NCBI RefSeq assembly: GCF_027947535.2
Contig: NZ_JAAGKO020000017.1
Span: 62,001-126,000, forward strand
DNA: 64,000 nt
Source: Streptantibioticus silvisoli
GTDB lineage: Bacteria; Actinomycetota; Actinomycetes; Streptomycetales; Streptomycetaceae
Direction of reading: 5' to 3'
Positions 1 through 8,364 of this stretch are shown in pieces. Within the stretch, counting starts at the first letter, position 1. The number at the start of each line of letters is the position of its first letter. The translations under genes were made by a program, and so were the position numbers. The notes under the pieces are model-generated. The model was not told the origin of the DNA. It saw only the letters and a list, made by a program, of their open reading frames with translations, and did no database searches.

Positions 1-398
1 TTGCCCCGCAGCGCCTGCATCGAGGTGATGCCGGGCTGGGCGATGACGCGGTCGGCGAAGGTCAGGGTGTCGATGGCGATCACCTTCGCCCGGCCGCTGG
101 CGGGCAGCCACATCGCGCCGGGGCCGATGTAGCCGAAGTCCAGGTCGCCGGCGCCCAGCGCGTCGATCTGGATCGGCCCGTTGGTGAAGACCTTGACGCT
201 GGGATCGAGGCCCGCCTTCTTCCACAGCCCCTGGTGGGCGGCGATCGCCAGCAGGCTGGAGCCGTTGAAGTCGGCGATGTACCCGAAGCGCACCTTCGTG
301 CCGCTCGACCCGCCGGAGGAGGAGCAGGCGGCGACGGTGAGCGAAAGGGACGTCGCGCACAGGGTCGACAAGAAGGCGCGTCGGTTCAAGGAGGTCAT
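1..398 (-). CDS. ABC transporter substrate-binding lipoprotein (SsuA/TauA type), 3' end outside window
   Basis: The first 132 residues of an extracellular substrate-binding protein are visible; the gene runs off the left edge. It starts with ATG at 398 and has a lipoprotein signal with lipobox Val-Ala-Ala-Cys (Cys25) followed by a Ser/Gly linker. The next stretch (VRFGYIADFNGSSLLAIAA, then a GLW motif and GDLDFGYIGPGA) is the usual start of a SsuA/TauA/NrtA-like domain. It would be anchored outside the membrane and deliver a sulfonate-, nitrate- or thiamin-precursor-like ligand to the permease and ATPase encoded upstream. The exact substrate cannot be read from this part. Confidence 0.85.
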   Translation of the reverse strand, partial: MTSLNRRAFLSTLCATSLSLTVAACSSSGGSSGTKVRFGYIADFNGSSLLAIAAHQGLWKKAGLDPSVKVFTNGPIQIDALGAGDLDFGYIGPGAMWLPASGRAKVIAIDTLTFADRVIAQPGITSMQALRG

Positions 399-434
399 GG
401 CGGAGGTCCTTTCGGGGGGTGGGCAGGAGGGCGG

Positions 435-466
435 GCGGGCCCGCCGCCGGTGCCGGGCGGGCCCGC
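435..466. other. Intercistronic GC hairpin
   Basis: Two 11-bp arms (435-445 and 456-466, GCGGGCCCGCC and its complement) are separated by a 10-nt loop. They lie between the ATPase stop codon and the start of the substrate-binding protein in an otherwise tightly packed operon. There is no U tract. It could attenuate or protect mRNA so that the binding protein is made in a different amount from the membrane components. Confidence 0.45.
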
Positions 467-507
467 TCGGGTGCGGCTGGGGGATCAGCCGCGGCTCAGG
501 TGCGGCT

Positions 508-1287
508 TCAGGGACGTGCCGCGGCCGGCGGCTGGTGGTAGACGGCGTTCCAGACCCGGTTGCGCAGCGCGGCGAACTGCGGGGACAGCCGCATCTGCTC
601 GGTACGGGGATAGGGCAGGTCGATGTCGACCACCTCCTGGACGCGGCCGGGCCGGGCGGCCATCACCACCACCCGCCGGGCGAGGTAGACCGCCTCCTCC
701 ACGTCGTGGGTGACGAACAGCACGGTCCGCCGCTGCGCGCTCCAGGTACGGAGCAACTGGTCCTGCAACTGCACCCGGGTCAGGGCGTCGAGGGCGCCGA
801 ACGGCTCGTCCATCAGCAGCACTTCGGGATCGACGGCGTAGGCGCGGGCGATGGCGCAGCGCTGCTTCATGCCGCCGGACAGCGTCTTGGGCAGCGCGTC
901 CGCGAAGTCGGCCAGCCCGACCAGTTCGATCGCGTGCGTCGCGCGGGCCCGGCGCTCGGCGGCGGGCAGCCCGGTCAGCCGCAGCCCGAACTCGACGTTG
1001 CGGCGCACCGTCAGCCACGGGAAGAGCGCGTACTGCTGGAAGATCATCCCGCGCTCCGGCCCGGGCCCGGTGACCCGCTCGCCGTCCACGGTCACCTCGC
1101 CCGAGGTCGGTTCGTCCAGCCCGGCCGCCAGGGCCAGCAGCGTGCTCTTGCCGCAGCCCGACGGCCCGACGACGGTGACGAACTCCCGCTCGCCGATGTC
1201 CAGCGACACCCCGTCGAGCGCGGTGAACGCGCCGTTGTTCACCGGGAAGGTCCTGGTGACGTCCCGGAAGGAGATCTTGCTGGTCAT
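508..1287 (-). CDS. ABC transporter ATP-binding protein (SsuB/TauB/NrtD type)
   Basis: A 259-residue cytoplasmic ATPase of a nitrate/sulfonate/bicarbonate-class importer. Walker A reads GPSGCGKST, the signature is LSGGMKQR and Walker B is [11 protein letters not shown], followed by a switch His (LFVTHD). The open frame extends 64 codons further upstream, but the ATG at 1287 gives [10 protein letters not shown], the normal family start, and overlaps the permease stop by 4 bp (ATGA). It sits between the permease and the binding protein in one minus-strand operon and should power that importer. Confidence 0.9.
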   Translation of the reverse strand: MTSKISFRDVTRTFPVNNGAFTALDGVSLDIGEREFVTVVGPSGCGKSTLLALAAGLDEPTSGEVTVDGERVTGPGPERGMIFQQYALFPWLTVRRNVEFGLRLTGLPAAERRARATHAIELVGLADFADALPKTLSGGMKQRCAIARAYAVDPEVLLMDEPFGALDALTRVQLQDQLLRTWSAQRRTVLFVTHDVEEAVYLARRVVVMAARPGRVQEVVDIDLPYPRTEQMRLSPQFAALRNRVWNAVYHQPPAAARP

Positions 1288-2126
1288 CGGCGCTCCTGCC
1301 ACCGGGTGATCCGCCGTTCGGCGAGCAGCAGCAGCCGGTCCATGACCAGGCCGAGCACGCCGATGGCGATCACCCCCACGAAGATGGTGTCGAGGTCGTA
1401 GTAGGTCTCGGCGTGCTGCATGCGGAAACCGAGGCCCTCCTGCGCGGCGATCAGCTCCGCCGCCACCACGGTCGCCCACGCCGACCCCAGCCCGACCCGC
1501 ATCCCGACCAGGATGAACGGCGCCGAGGCGGGGATGACCACGCGCAGGAAGATCGTGCGGTCCCGGGCGCCGAGCACCCGCGCCGCGTCGATGAGCGTGC
1601 GGTCCACGCCCACCACCCCCTGGAGGGTGGCCACCACGCTGGACAGGAACGCGGCCAGGAAGATCACGAAGATCTTCGGGGTCTCACCGATGCCCATCAG
1701 CACGATCGCCAGCGGGATGAGCGCCAGCGGCGGCACGGCGCGGAAGAACTGGATGTACGGCTCGCACAGCCCGCGCACCACCGGGTACCAGCCCATCAGG
1801 AAGCCCACCACGACGGCCAGCGCCGTGCCGAGCGCGAAGCCGATCAGCACCCGGCGCAGGCTGGCGACCATGTCGCCCTCCAGCGTGCCGTCCCTGAGCA
1901 GGTCGCCGCCGCGCCGGGCCACCGCCAGCGGTCCCGGCAGACCGCCGACCCCGCGCCAGGCCAGCAGGGCCCACACCGCGAGCCCCAGCACCAGCGCGAT
2001 CACGTTGAGCACCGGCGCGGGGACCGACCGGCCCTTGCGGCGCCCGGCCGGCCGTGCCGTGGCCCGGGCCGCACCGGTCGCGGTCCCGCCGGCGGCCTTC
2101 GACTCTCCCGGCACCCCTATGTCCAT
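1284..2126 (-). CDS. ABC transporter permease (SsuC/TauC type)
   Basis: A 280-residue inner-membrane permease of the BPD_transp_1 fold. After a Gly/Arg-rich cytoplasmic N-terminus come about six hydrophobic segments. The EAA-type loop around [26 protein letters not shown] is where the ATPase would dock. It overlaps the ATPase start by 4 bp and follows the ROK regulator stop by only 16 nt, so regulator and transporter appear co-transcribed. Family features suggest aliphatic sulfonates, taurine or a related small anion; the substrate is not fixed by sequence alone. Confidence 0.9.
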   Translation of the reverse strand: MDIGVPGESKAAGGTATGAARATARPAGRRKGRSVPAPVLNVIALVLGLAVWALLAWRGVGGLPGPLAVARRGGDLLRDGTLEGDMVASLRRVLIGFALGTALAVVVGFLMGWYPVVRGLCEPYIQFFRAVPPLALIPLAIVLMGIGETPKIFVIFLAAFLSSVVATLQGVVGVDRTLIDAARVLGARDRTIFLRVVIPASAPFILVGMRVGLGSAWATVVAAELIAAQEGLGFRMQHAETYYDLDTIFVGVIAIGVLGLVMDRLLLLAERRITRWQERR

Positions 2127-2142
2127 CGTGGCCTCGTCCGGT

Positions 2143-3330
2143 TCATCCGTCCTCCCCGATTCGTGGCCGCCCCGGGTAGCGGGACAGCAGCGGTGACTGG
2201 TGCAGGACCAGCGCGATGCCGCCGAGCGCGGCGCCCACCTCGCCCAGTGCCGCCGGCCGCAGGTCCAGCCGGTGGCGGGAGACGGGCAGCAGCCGGCGCG
2301 ACAGCTCCCGTTCGACCGGGCCGGTCAACGCCTCGCCGGCGGCGGCCAGTTCGCCGCCGATGACGATCACTCCCGGCCCGACGGCGTTGGAGACCGCGGC
2401 CAGCACCGCGCCGACCCGGCGGCCGGCCGCGGCGAGGACACCGGCCGCCACCGGTTCGCCGGCCCGGGCGGCCGCGGTGAGCCCGGCGATGTCGGCGGCC
2501 TCGCCGCCGGCCGCCCGGTAGGCCTCCAGCACCGCGCCGACCGACGCCACCGTCTCCAGGCAGCCGGTGCCCCCGCACTCGCAGGGTCCGCCGTCCGGGT
2601 CGACGGTGATGTGGCCGAACTCGCCGGACAGCCCGTACGCGCCGCGGTGCAGCGCGCCGCCCACCACCAGCCCGCCGCCGACGCCGTGCGACAACCGCAG
2701 GTACAGCACGTCCTGTTCGCCGGCGGCCGTGCCCCACGTCGACTCCGCGAGCGCCGCGAGCCGGGTGTTGTTGTCCACCAGCACCGGCACCGCGAACTTC
2801 CGGCGCAGCAACGGCACCAGTTCCGCCGGCGGTCCCGGCATGTCGTCGGCCGGCTGCCAGGCGACCGGGCCGACCACGCCGACCCCGATCGCGCTGAGCG
2901 CGTCCAGCCGCAGCGAGTCACCGGCCAGCGAACCGATCAGCCGCTCGGCCAGTTCGATCCGCTGCGGCCAGGACAGGTCCGGGCCGTGCGCGTGACTCGC
3001 GGTGCCGACGACCTCGTGCGCCACGTTCACCGCGGCGACGTGCACCGCCCGCCGGGCGAAGTCGACGCCGATGGCCTGTCCGGCACCGGGGTTGAGGGCG
3101 AGGCGCTCCACCGGCCGGCCGCGCCGCCGCGGGCCGGCCTGCGGAGCCGACGCCACCACCGCGCCGTTGGCGACCAGCGCGGCGACGATGTCGTAGAGCG
3201 TGGTGCGCGACAGTCCGCAGCGCGCGCCCAACTCACCGCGGCTGAGCGGCCCGTGCTTGCGCAACAGGTCCAGCACGAGTTCCTCGTGCCCCCTGCGGAG
3301 CCGCGCCAGCGGGCCGTCGTGTTGCTGCAT
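2143..3330 (-). CDS. ROK family transcriptional regulator
   Basis: A 395-residue repressor. An N-terminal winged helix (about residues 8-65, containing [21 protein letters not shown]) is followed by a ROK sugar-kinase-like domain with the zinc-binding signature [10 protein letters not shown] and the GEFGHITVD motif. The open frame begins 30 codons earlier, but [11 protein letters not shown] at 3330 is the more typical start. ROK regulators usually sense sugars or phosphosugars. Finding one as the first gene of a sulfonate-type transporter operon is unusual and suggests the imported compound is sugar-derived, for instance a sulfated or sulfonated sugar (inference). Confidence 0.85.
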   Translation of the reverse strand: MQQHDGPLARLRRGHEELVLDLLRKHGPLSRGELGARCGLSRTTLYDIVAALVANGAVVASAPQAGPRRRGRPVERLALNPGAGQAIGVDFARRAVHVAAVNVAHEVVGTASHAHGPDLSWPQRIELAERLIGSLAGDSLRLDALSAIGVGVVGPVAWQPADDMPGPPAELVPLLRRKFAVPVLVDNNTRLAALAESTWGTAAGEQDVLYLRLSHGVGGGLVVGGALHRGAYGLSGEFGHITVDPDGGPCECGGTGCLETVASVGAVLEAYRAAGGEAADIAGLTAAARAGEPVAAGVLAAAGRRVGAVLAAVSNAVGPGVIVIGGELAAAGEALTGPVERELSRRLLPVSRHRLDLRPAALGEVGAALGGIALVLHQSPLLSRYPGRPRIGEDG

Positions 3331-3353
3331 GCCGACAGGATGCGGAGCCCGGA

Positions 3354-3382
3354 GTTTTTTCGTCAATGGCCCGGAAAAAAAC
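3354..3382. promoter_or_regulatory. AT-rich inverted repeat, candidate ROK operator
   Basis: GTTTTTTC at 3354-3361 and GAAAAAAAC at 3374-3382 form an inverted repeat around a 12-nt GC-richer centre. It lies 24-52 nt upstream of the ROK start codon. Runs of T and A are rare in this genome, and ROK repressors commonly bind such dyads, so autoregulation of the ROK-transporter operon is plausible. Confidence 0.4.
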
Positions 3383-3654
3383 AATTCCGCCGGCGTCCGG
3401 GACCGCCTCGGCGCCATCACCGCAGCTCACAACCGCTTTACCGGGGCGGTGCGCGGCAGCGGATTCCCGCCGATCCTTCGCACACACGTTGCGCTCCCGT
3501 CACACGCGTTCATATTCGGCCACCGGGACCGGCCTTCGGCCACCACGACCGCCGCCCGCGACGGACCGCTTCGGCCACTGCACCGGCTCCCGCCGCACCG
3601 CTGCCGTACGGCCCGGCGGCGCCGTTCACCTCACGCGTCGCGGGCGCAGCGGAG

Positions 3655-4671
3655 TCACGCGTCGCGGGCGCAGCGGAAGCCGAGGTTGCCCGTCGTGCTG
3701 TCCGGGGTGTTCGACGTGCGGGCGGCCACCCGGTATCGGTTGCAGTACGAGCGGTGGCACAGGTAGGACCCGCCGCGCATCACCCGGTTCGCGCCGCTCG
3801 CCGGGCCGGCCGGGTCGGTGCGCCGGCGGGCGGTGTGGTCGGTGGTCCACCGGTCGGCGCACCACTCCCAGACGTTGCCCGCCATGTTGAACAGGCCGAA
3901 GCCGTTGGGTGCGAAGGCGTCCACCGGCGCGGTGCCCGGGTAGCCGTCCAGCGCGGTGTTCTTCGTGGGGAAGTGCCCCTGCCAGATGTTGCAGCGGTGC
4001 TCGCCGCCGGGCGTCAGCTCGTCGCCCCACGGGTAGCGCCGCTGGTCGAGGCCGCCGCGCGCCGCGTACTCCCACTCCGCCTCGGTGGGCAGCCGCCCGC
4101 CCGCCCAGCGGCAGTAGGCGGCGGCGTCCGCCCACGACACGTGCGCCACCGGGTGGTCCGCCAGCCCGTCGAGACCGCTGCCGGGGCCGAACGGGGTCCG
4201 CCACGAGGCGCCGGGGACCCCGCACCACCACGGCGCCTGCGGCGGCCGGGCCGCGCCGCGCCGCAGCGCGGCGGGCAGGAAGCCGGCGAACACGAAGGAC
4301 CAGCCGAAGCGTTCGGCCTCGCTGACGTGGCCGGTGTCCGCCACGAACCGGGCGAACCGCTCGTTGCTCACGGCGTACGCGTCGATCGAGAACGGCCGCA
4401 GCGTCACCGGCCGCACCGGCCCCTCGCCGTCCTCCGCGAAGCCCTCCGCGTCCTGGGTGCCCATCAGGAACGTCCCGCCCGGCAGCGGCACCAGCGTCCC
4501 GTGCGACTCGCCCCCGGCCGGTGCGGCGCGGCCGTCCGCCGCACGGTCCGCGCCGCCGGGGGCGGTTCCCGGCGCCGGGGGGAGGCGGACCGCGCCGGAC
4601 CCGTCGGCCGGCCCGGTGCCGCCGCCGCGGCCCGGCGCGCAGCAACTCGCGCCCGGTTGCGTTGCGTTCAT
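3655..4671 (-). CDS. Formylglycine-generating enzyme (FGE/SUMF1 family)
   Basis: A 338-residue enzyme that converts the active-site Cys of type I sulfatases to C-alpha-formylglycine, using copper and oxygen. The C-terminus carries the diagnostic GGSYLCHRSYCNRYRVAAR block, with the two catalytic cysteines at about Cys305 and Cys310, and ends NTPD..GNLGFRCA as in characterised FGEs. Domain blocks LPTEAEWEYAARGG and NVWEWC are also present. The first 55 residues are a Gly/Pro/Ala-rich extension with a CysCys pair. The start is ATG 4671. No Cys-type sulfatase is visible in the window; one may lie beyond the left edge near the sulfonate-type transporter. Confidence 0.93.
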   Translation of the reverse strand: MNATQPGASCCAPGRGGGTGPADGSGAVRLPPAPGTAPGGADRAADGRAAPAGGESHGTLVPLPGGTFLMGTQDAEGFAEDGEGPVRPVTLRPFSIDAYAVSNERFARFVADTGHVSEAERFGWSFVFAGFLPAALRRGAARPPQAPWWCGVPGASWRTPFGPGSGLDGLADHPVAHVSWADAAAYCRWAGGRLPTEAEWEYAARGGLDQRRYPWGDELTPGGEHRCNIWQGHFPTKNTALDGYPGTAPVDAFAPNGFGLFNMAGNVWEWCADRWTTDHTARRRTDPAGPASGANRVMRGGSYLCHRSYCNRYRVAARTSNTPDSTTGNLGFRCARDA

Positions 4672-4786
4672 GCGATGTCTCCGGTTTTGTTCGGGGGCGC
4701 GCGGCGCCCGGGACAGGGGCAGATGCGGCGAAAAACGCCGCAATCCAACGTCGTGCCAGGTCAGAAGCGAAAAACCTAACCGAACC

Positions 4787-4815
4787 TTGACGTGGCTGAC
4801 CAGTGTGCGTAGCTT
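4787..4815 (+). promoter_or_regulatory. Vegetative-type promoter for the GH54 gene
   Basis: TTGACG at 4787-4792 and TAGCTT at 4810-4815 are separated by exactly 17 nt, close to the HrdB/sigma-70 consensus. They lie about 130 nt before the arabinofuranosidase start, leaving a long 5' leader. Confidence 0.6.
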
Positions 4816-4947
4816 CTGCGGCCGGAGCCCGACCACGGGTGTCCGCCCGATCACGGCGCAGTAGCGAGACCCTTCCCCGGCCCTTCCGCCTCCCGCTCCC
4901 CCTGGTCCGCACTCCTCATCGGTCACTCCTCACAGGAGCACATCAGC

Positions 4948-6441
4948 ATGCGCGGAAACCGCGTTCCTGCCGCACCGCCCCCCGCTGCCTCCCCGCTCAC
5001 CGCCCGCTCCCGGCACCGCTGGCTGCGGGGCCTGCTCGCCTTCGGCGCCGGCCTGGTCCTGGTCGTCGGCGCCCTCGTCGCCCTGCCCGGCACCTCCCAG
5101 GCCGCCGGCTCCCTGCCGTGCGACATCTACGCCGCGGCCGGCACCCCGTGCGTGGCCGCGAACAGCACGGTCCGCGCGCTGTACTCCGGCTACGACGGCA
5201 GCCTGTACCAGGTCACCCGGGTCTCGGACAACGCCACCCGCGACATCGGCCTGCTGGCCCCCGGCGGCTACGCCGACGCCGCCGCGCAGGACACCTTCTG
5301 CGCCGGCACCACCTGCGTCATCAGCAAGATCTACGACCAGTCCCCGCGGCACAACGACCTCACCGTCGAAGGCGCGGGCGCCGCCGGCGCGGCCGACCAC
5401 GGCGCGGTGGCCTCCGCGCTGCCCATGACCGTCGCCGGCCACGCCGTCTACGGCGTCCTCGTCACCCCCGGCACCGGGTACCGCCACACCGACGCGGCCG
5501 GCGTCGCGGTCGGCGGCCAGCCGGAGTCGATGTACATGGTGGCCAGCGGCACGCACGTCAACGGTGGCTGCTGCTTCGACTACGGCAACGCCGAACACAC
5601 CATCACCGACACCGGCAACGGCCACATGGACGCGGTCTACATCGGCACCCGCTGCCACCTCCCGCCGTGCACCGGCAACGGCCCCTGGGTCGCGGCGGAC
5701 CTGGAGAACGGCCTGTTCCAGGGCAGCGGCAACAACCCCGCCGACCAGGGCAACGCCAGCCCGTTCGTCACCGCGCTGCTGAAGAACAACGGGCAGACCG
5801 CCTTCGCGCTCAAGGGCGGCAACGCCCAGTCCGGAAGCCTGTCCACCTGGTGGAACGGCGCGCTGCCCACCGGCGGTTACACCCCCATGCAGCAGGAGGG
5901 CTCCATCGTCCTGGGCACCGGCGGCGACAACAGCAACGCCTCCGCCGGATCGTTCTTCGAGGGGGTGATGACGGCCGGCTACTCCACCGACGCGGCCGAC
6001 AACGCCGTCCAGGCGAACATCGTGGCGGCCGGCTACTCCGGCAGTTCCGGCATCACCGGAGCGACCATCTCCGGCCCGGGCGGCACGTGCGTGGACGTCG
6101 ACGGCGACGACACCGGCACCGACCACTCCGCCGTCCAGCTGTGGGGCTGCCAGTCCGGCTCCGTCGACCAGCACTGGACGCACAACGCCGACGGCTCGCT
6201 GGAGACCCTCGGCCGCTGCATGGACATCGCCGGCAACGGCACGGCGAACGGCACGAAGGTCCAGCTGTGGGACTGCGACGGCGTCGGCGGCCAGGTGTGG
6301 CGCCAGCAGTCCGACGGAAGCCTGCTCAACCCGCAGTCCGGCCGCTGCCTGGACTCCCCGTCCGGCGCCACCGGCAACGGTACCGCGCTCCAGATCTACG
6401 ACTGCAACGGCTCCGCCGCCCAGAAGTTCACCCTGGACTGA
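4948..6441 (+). CDS. Secreted alpha-L-arabinofuranosidase, GH54 with C-terminal ricin-type CBM13
   Basis: A 497-residue secreted enzyme. A Sec signal peptide (residues about 20-52, ending near TSQAA) precedes a GH54 catalytic domain starting LPCDIYAAAGTPCVAANSTV. The expected nucleophile is Glu216 in CCFDYGNAE and the acid/base is Asp327 in GTGGDNSN, by analogy with fungal AbfB. The last 125 residues form a beta-trefoil lectin with repeated QxW-like blocks (VQLWGC, VQLWDC, LQIYDC). It would release arabinofuranose side chains from arabinan or arabinoxylan, with the lectin domain holding it to the polysaccharide. The ATG at 4948 has an AGGAG ribosome site. Confidence 0.92.
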   Translation: MRGNRVPAAPPPAASPLTARSRHRWLRGLLAFGAGLVLVVGALVALPGTSQAAGSLPCDIYAAAGTPCVAANSTVRALYSGYDGSLYQVTRVSDNATRDIGLLAPGGYADAAAQDTFCAGTTCVISKIYDQSPRHNDLTVEGAGAAGAADHGAVASALPMTVAGHAVYGVLVTPGTGYRHTDAAGVAVGGQPESMYMVASGTHVNGGCCFDYGNAEHTITDTGNGHMDAVYIGTRCHLPPCTGNGPWVAADLENGLFQGSGNNPADQGNASPFVTALLKNNGQTAFALKGGNAQSGSLSTWWNGALPTGGYTPMQQEGSIVLGTGGDNSNASAGSFFEGVMTAGYSTDAADNAVQANIVAAGYSGSSGITGATISGPGGTCVDVDGDDTGTDHSAVQLWGCQSGSVDQHWTHNADGSLETLGRCMDIAGNGTANGTKVQLWDCDGVGGQVWRQQSDGSLLNPQSGRCLDSPSGATGNGTALQIYDCNGSAAQKFTLD

Positions 6442-6687
6442 CCCCCGGCCGGGGAGCGCGGCGGCCGGGTCCGGCGGGGAGCGGCAGCTCCAACACCGGT
6501 GCCGCAGCCCGCTTCCCGGCCGCCGGCAACAGCAACTCCCGCGAGAATTACGGCGGTTCGCGTCCACCGCTGCGTTGATTCCTTGCGCCCTTTGCCGGTT
6601 GACGAAGTAAAGGCTCCCGAACGCGTTGCGGTGCGTAAGCTCCGGAAAACACAATGGGCCAGGCGTTCAACGGGGTTGCGGAGAAGC

Positions 6688-8343
6688 ATGGTCACAGCGG
6701 CGGGCAGCAGAGCGGCCGGGGAATCGGCGGACGGCACCGCGCCGGGCCGGGGCGGCAGGCCGCTGATCGGTCAGTTCGGGCTGATCAGCATGGCGATGAG
6801 CGGCGTGATCGGCTCCGGCTGGCTGCTGGCCGGGCAGGACGCGTTCAACATGGCCGGCGACTGGGCGTGGGTGTCCTGGGTGATCGGCGCCGCCGCCCTG
6901 GGCTGCATGGCCCTGGTCATGGTCGCGCTGGCCACCCGGCGCCCGCACAACGGCGCCCTGGTGCGCTGGCCCACCGAGAGCAGCGGCAAGAGCGTCGGCA
7001 CGATCATCGGCGCCGGCCTGGTGGTCACGTTCGCGGCGAACATGCCGACGGAGGCGGCGGCCGTCGTCCGCGGCCTGTGCCCCCAGGTGCACTCGCTGTG
7101 CACGAGCACCCCGGATTCGTCCGACCACCGGCTCACCTGGACCGGAGTGCTGCTCGCGGCCGCCGTGATGACCCTGGTCTTCTCGATCAACTGGCTCGGT
7201 CTCACGGTCGTCACCAAGGTCAACGTGGCTTTCACGGTGGCCAAGTTCTTCATTCCGCTGGGAACGGCCGTCCTGCTGTTCTGCTTCAAATTCCACTGGA
7301 ATCCGCTCGACACCGCCCCGCACGGCGGCACGTCCAGCAGTCTCGGCAGCGTGCTCAAGGCGGTCACGGTGGCCGGTGTGGTCTTCGGCTTCACCGGCTT
7401 CCAGGGGCCGATCGACCACGCCGGCGAGGCCAACCCCCGCCACCTGCGCCGCGCGGTCCTGATCGGCCTGGGCATCCCCGCCGTCCTCTACACCGCCCTC
7501 CAGGTCGCCTACATCGGGCACCTGCCGTTCGGCGGCGTCGCCCACGGCATGGACACGCCGTACATGAGCATCGCCCGCAGCAGCATGCTGCCGTGGCTGG
7601 CGGCGGCGCTGTTCGTCGACGGGATGGCCTCACCGTTCGCCACCGCGCTGGTCTTCGCCTCCTTCGTCGCCGCCGAGTTGCGCACCGCCGCCGAACAGGG
7701 CCTGGTCAAACCGCTGTCGCTGAGCCGAACGTACGGCAGCCGCCAGGTACCGCGCGTCGCGCTCATCGCCAACTTCGCCCTCGGCATGCTGATGCTGCTC
7801 CTGCTGCACGACTGGGAGTCGATCGTCTCCGCCACCGGGGTCATCGCGCTGTTCGTCTACTCCTACACCGCCGTCAGCTACACCGTCTTCCGCCGCACCT
7901 GGCAGCAGGGCGACGGCGACGGCGAGGCGGAGAACCCGTTCCGCCGCACGTACGCGCTCCTCGCGCCGCTGAGCTTCACCCTCGCCACGGTCCTGGCCTA
8001 CGCCGCCGGGACGAAGAACCTCAGCGTCGCCCTGGCGTTCATGTTCGGCGTGGCGATCCTCGCGTTCGTCTTCGCGCGCAACGCCGTCGAGGTCCGCCGG
8101 CGCCTGCACCAGCGCCGCGCCGGCTGGCTCATCGGCTACTTCGCCCTCCTGTACGGGCTGCGGCTGCTCGGCTCGTGGAGCCCCGGCGGCCACCTCCTGC
8201 TGCCGCAGGCCGCGGGCATCTGCCTCGTCGCCGCGCTCGGCCTCGGCGCGTACCACCTGGGCGTCGCGCAGTCGTGCCGCTACAAGCAGGAGCTGCGCAC
8301 GCTGGACGACGGCCCCGCCGCGGCGTGGCGGGACCCGGCGTAG
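6688..8343 (+). CDS. APC-superfamily amino acid permease
   Basis: A 551-residue polytopic membrane protein with about 12 hydrophobic segments. It begins with the APC signature region RPLIGQFGLISMAMSGVIGSG (helix 1 with the unwound GSG) and contains GFTGFQGPIDHAGEANPRHLRRAV in the middle. It resembles the aspartate-proton-symporter branch of APC transporters, but the substrate is uncertain. ATG 6688 is preceded by GGAG. A weak promoter (TTGCGG at 6626, CACAAT at 6650, 18-nt spacing) lies just upstream. It ends 21 bp before the convergent stop of the helical-protein gene. Confidence 0.85.
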   Translation: MVTAAGSRAAGESADGTAPGRGGRPLIGQFGLISMAMSGVIGSGWLLAGQDAFNMAGDWAWVSWVIGAAALGCMALVMVALATRRPHNGALVRWPTESSGKSVGTIIGAGLVVTFAANMPTEAAAVVRGLCPQVHSLCTSTPDSSDHRLTWTGVLLAAAVMTLVFSINWLGLTVVTKVNVAFTVAKFFIPLGTAVLLFCFKFHWNPLDTAPHGGTSSSLGSVLKAVTVAGVVFGFTGFQGPIDHAGEANPRHLRRAVLIGLGIPAVLYTALQVAYIGHLPFGGVAHGMDTPYMSIARSSMLPWLAAALFVDGMASPFATALVFASFVAAELRTAAEQGLVKPLSLSRTYGSRQVPRVALIANFALGMLMLLLLHDWESIVSATGVIALFVYSYTAVSYTVFRRTWQQGDGDGEAENPFRRTYALLAPLSFTLATVLAYAAGTKNLSVALAFMFGVAILAFVFARNAVEVRRRLHQRRAGWLIGYFALLYGLRLLGSWSPGGHLLLPQAAGICLVAALGLGAYHLGVAQSCRYKQELRTLDDGPAAAWRDPA

Positions 8344-8364
8344 CGCGGCGCCCCCGCGCACGGG

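Noticed and set aside
4672-4926. Sulfur-gene leader peptide upstream of the formylglycine-generating enzyme
   Set aside because: The upstream in-frame sequence (KLRTLVSHVKVR) superficially recalls actinomycete leader peptides, but there is no suitable start, ribosome site or terminal Cys pattern.
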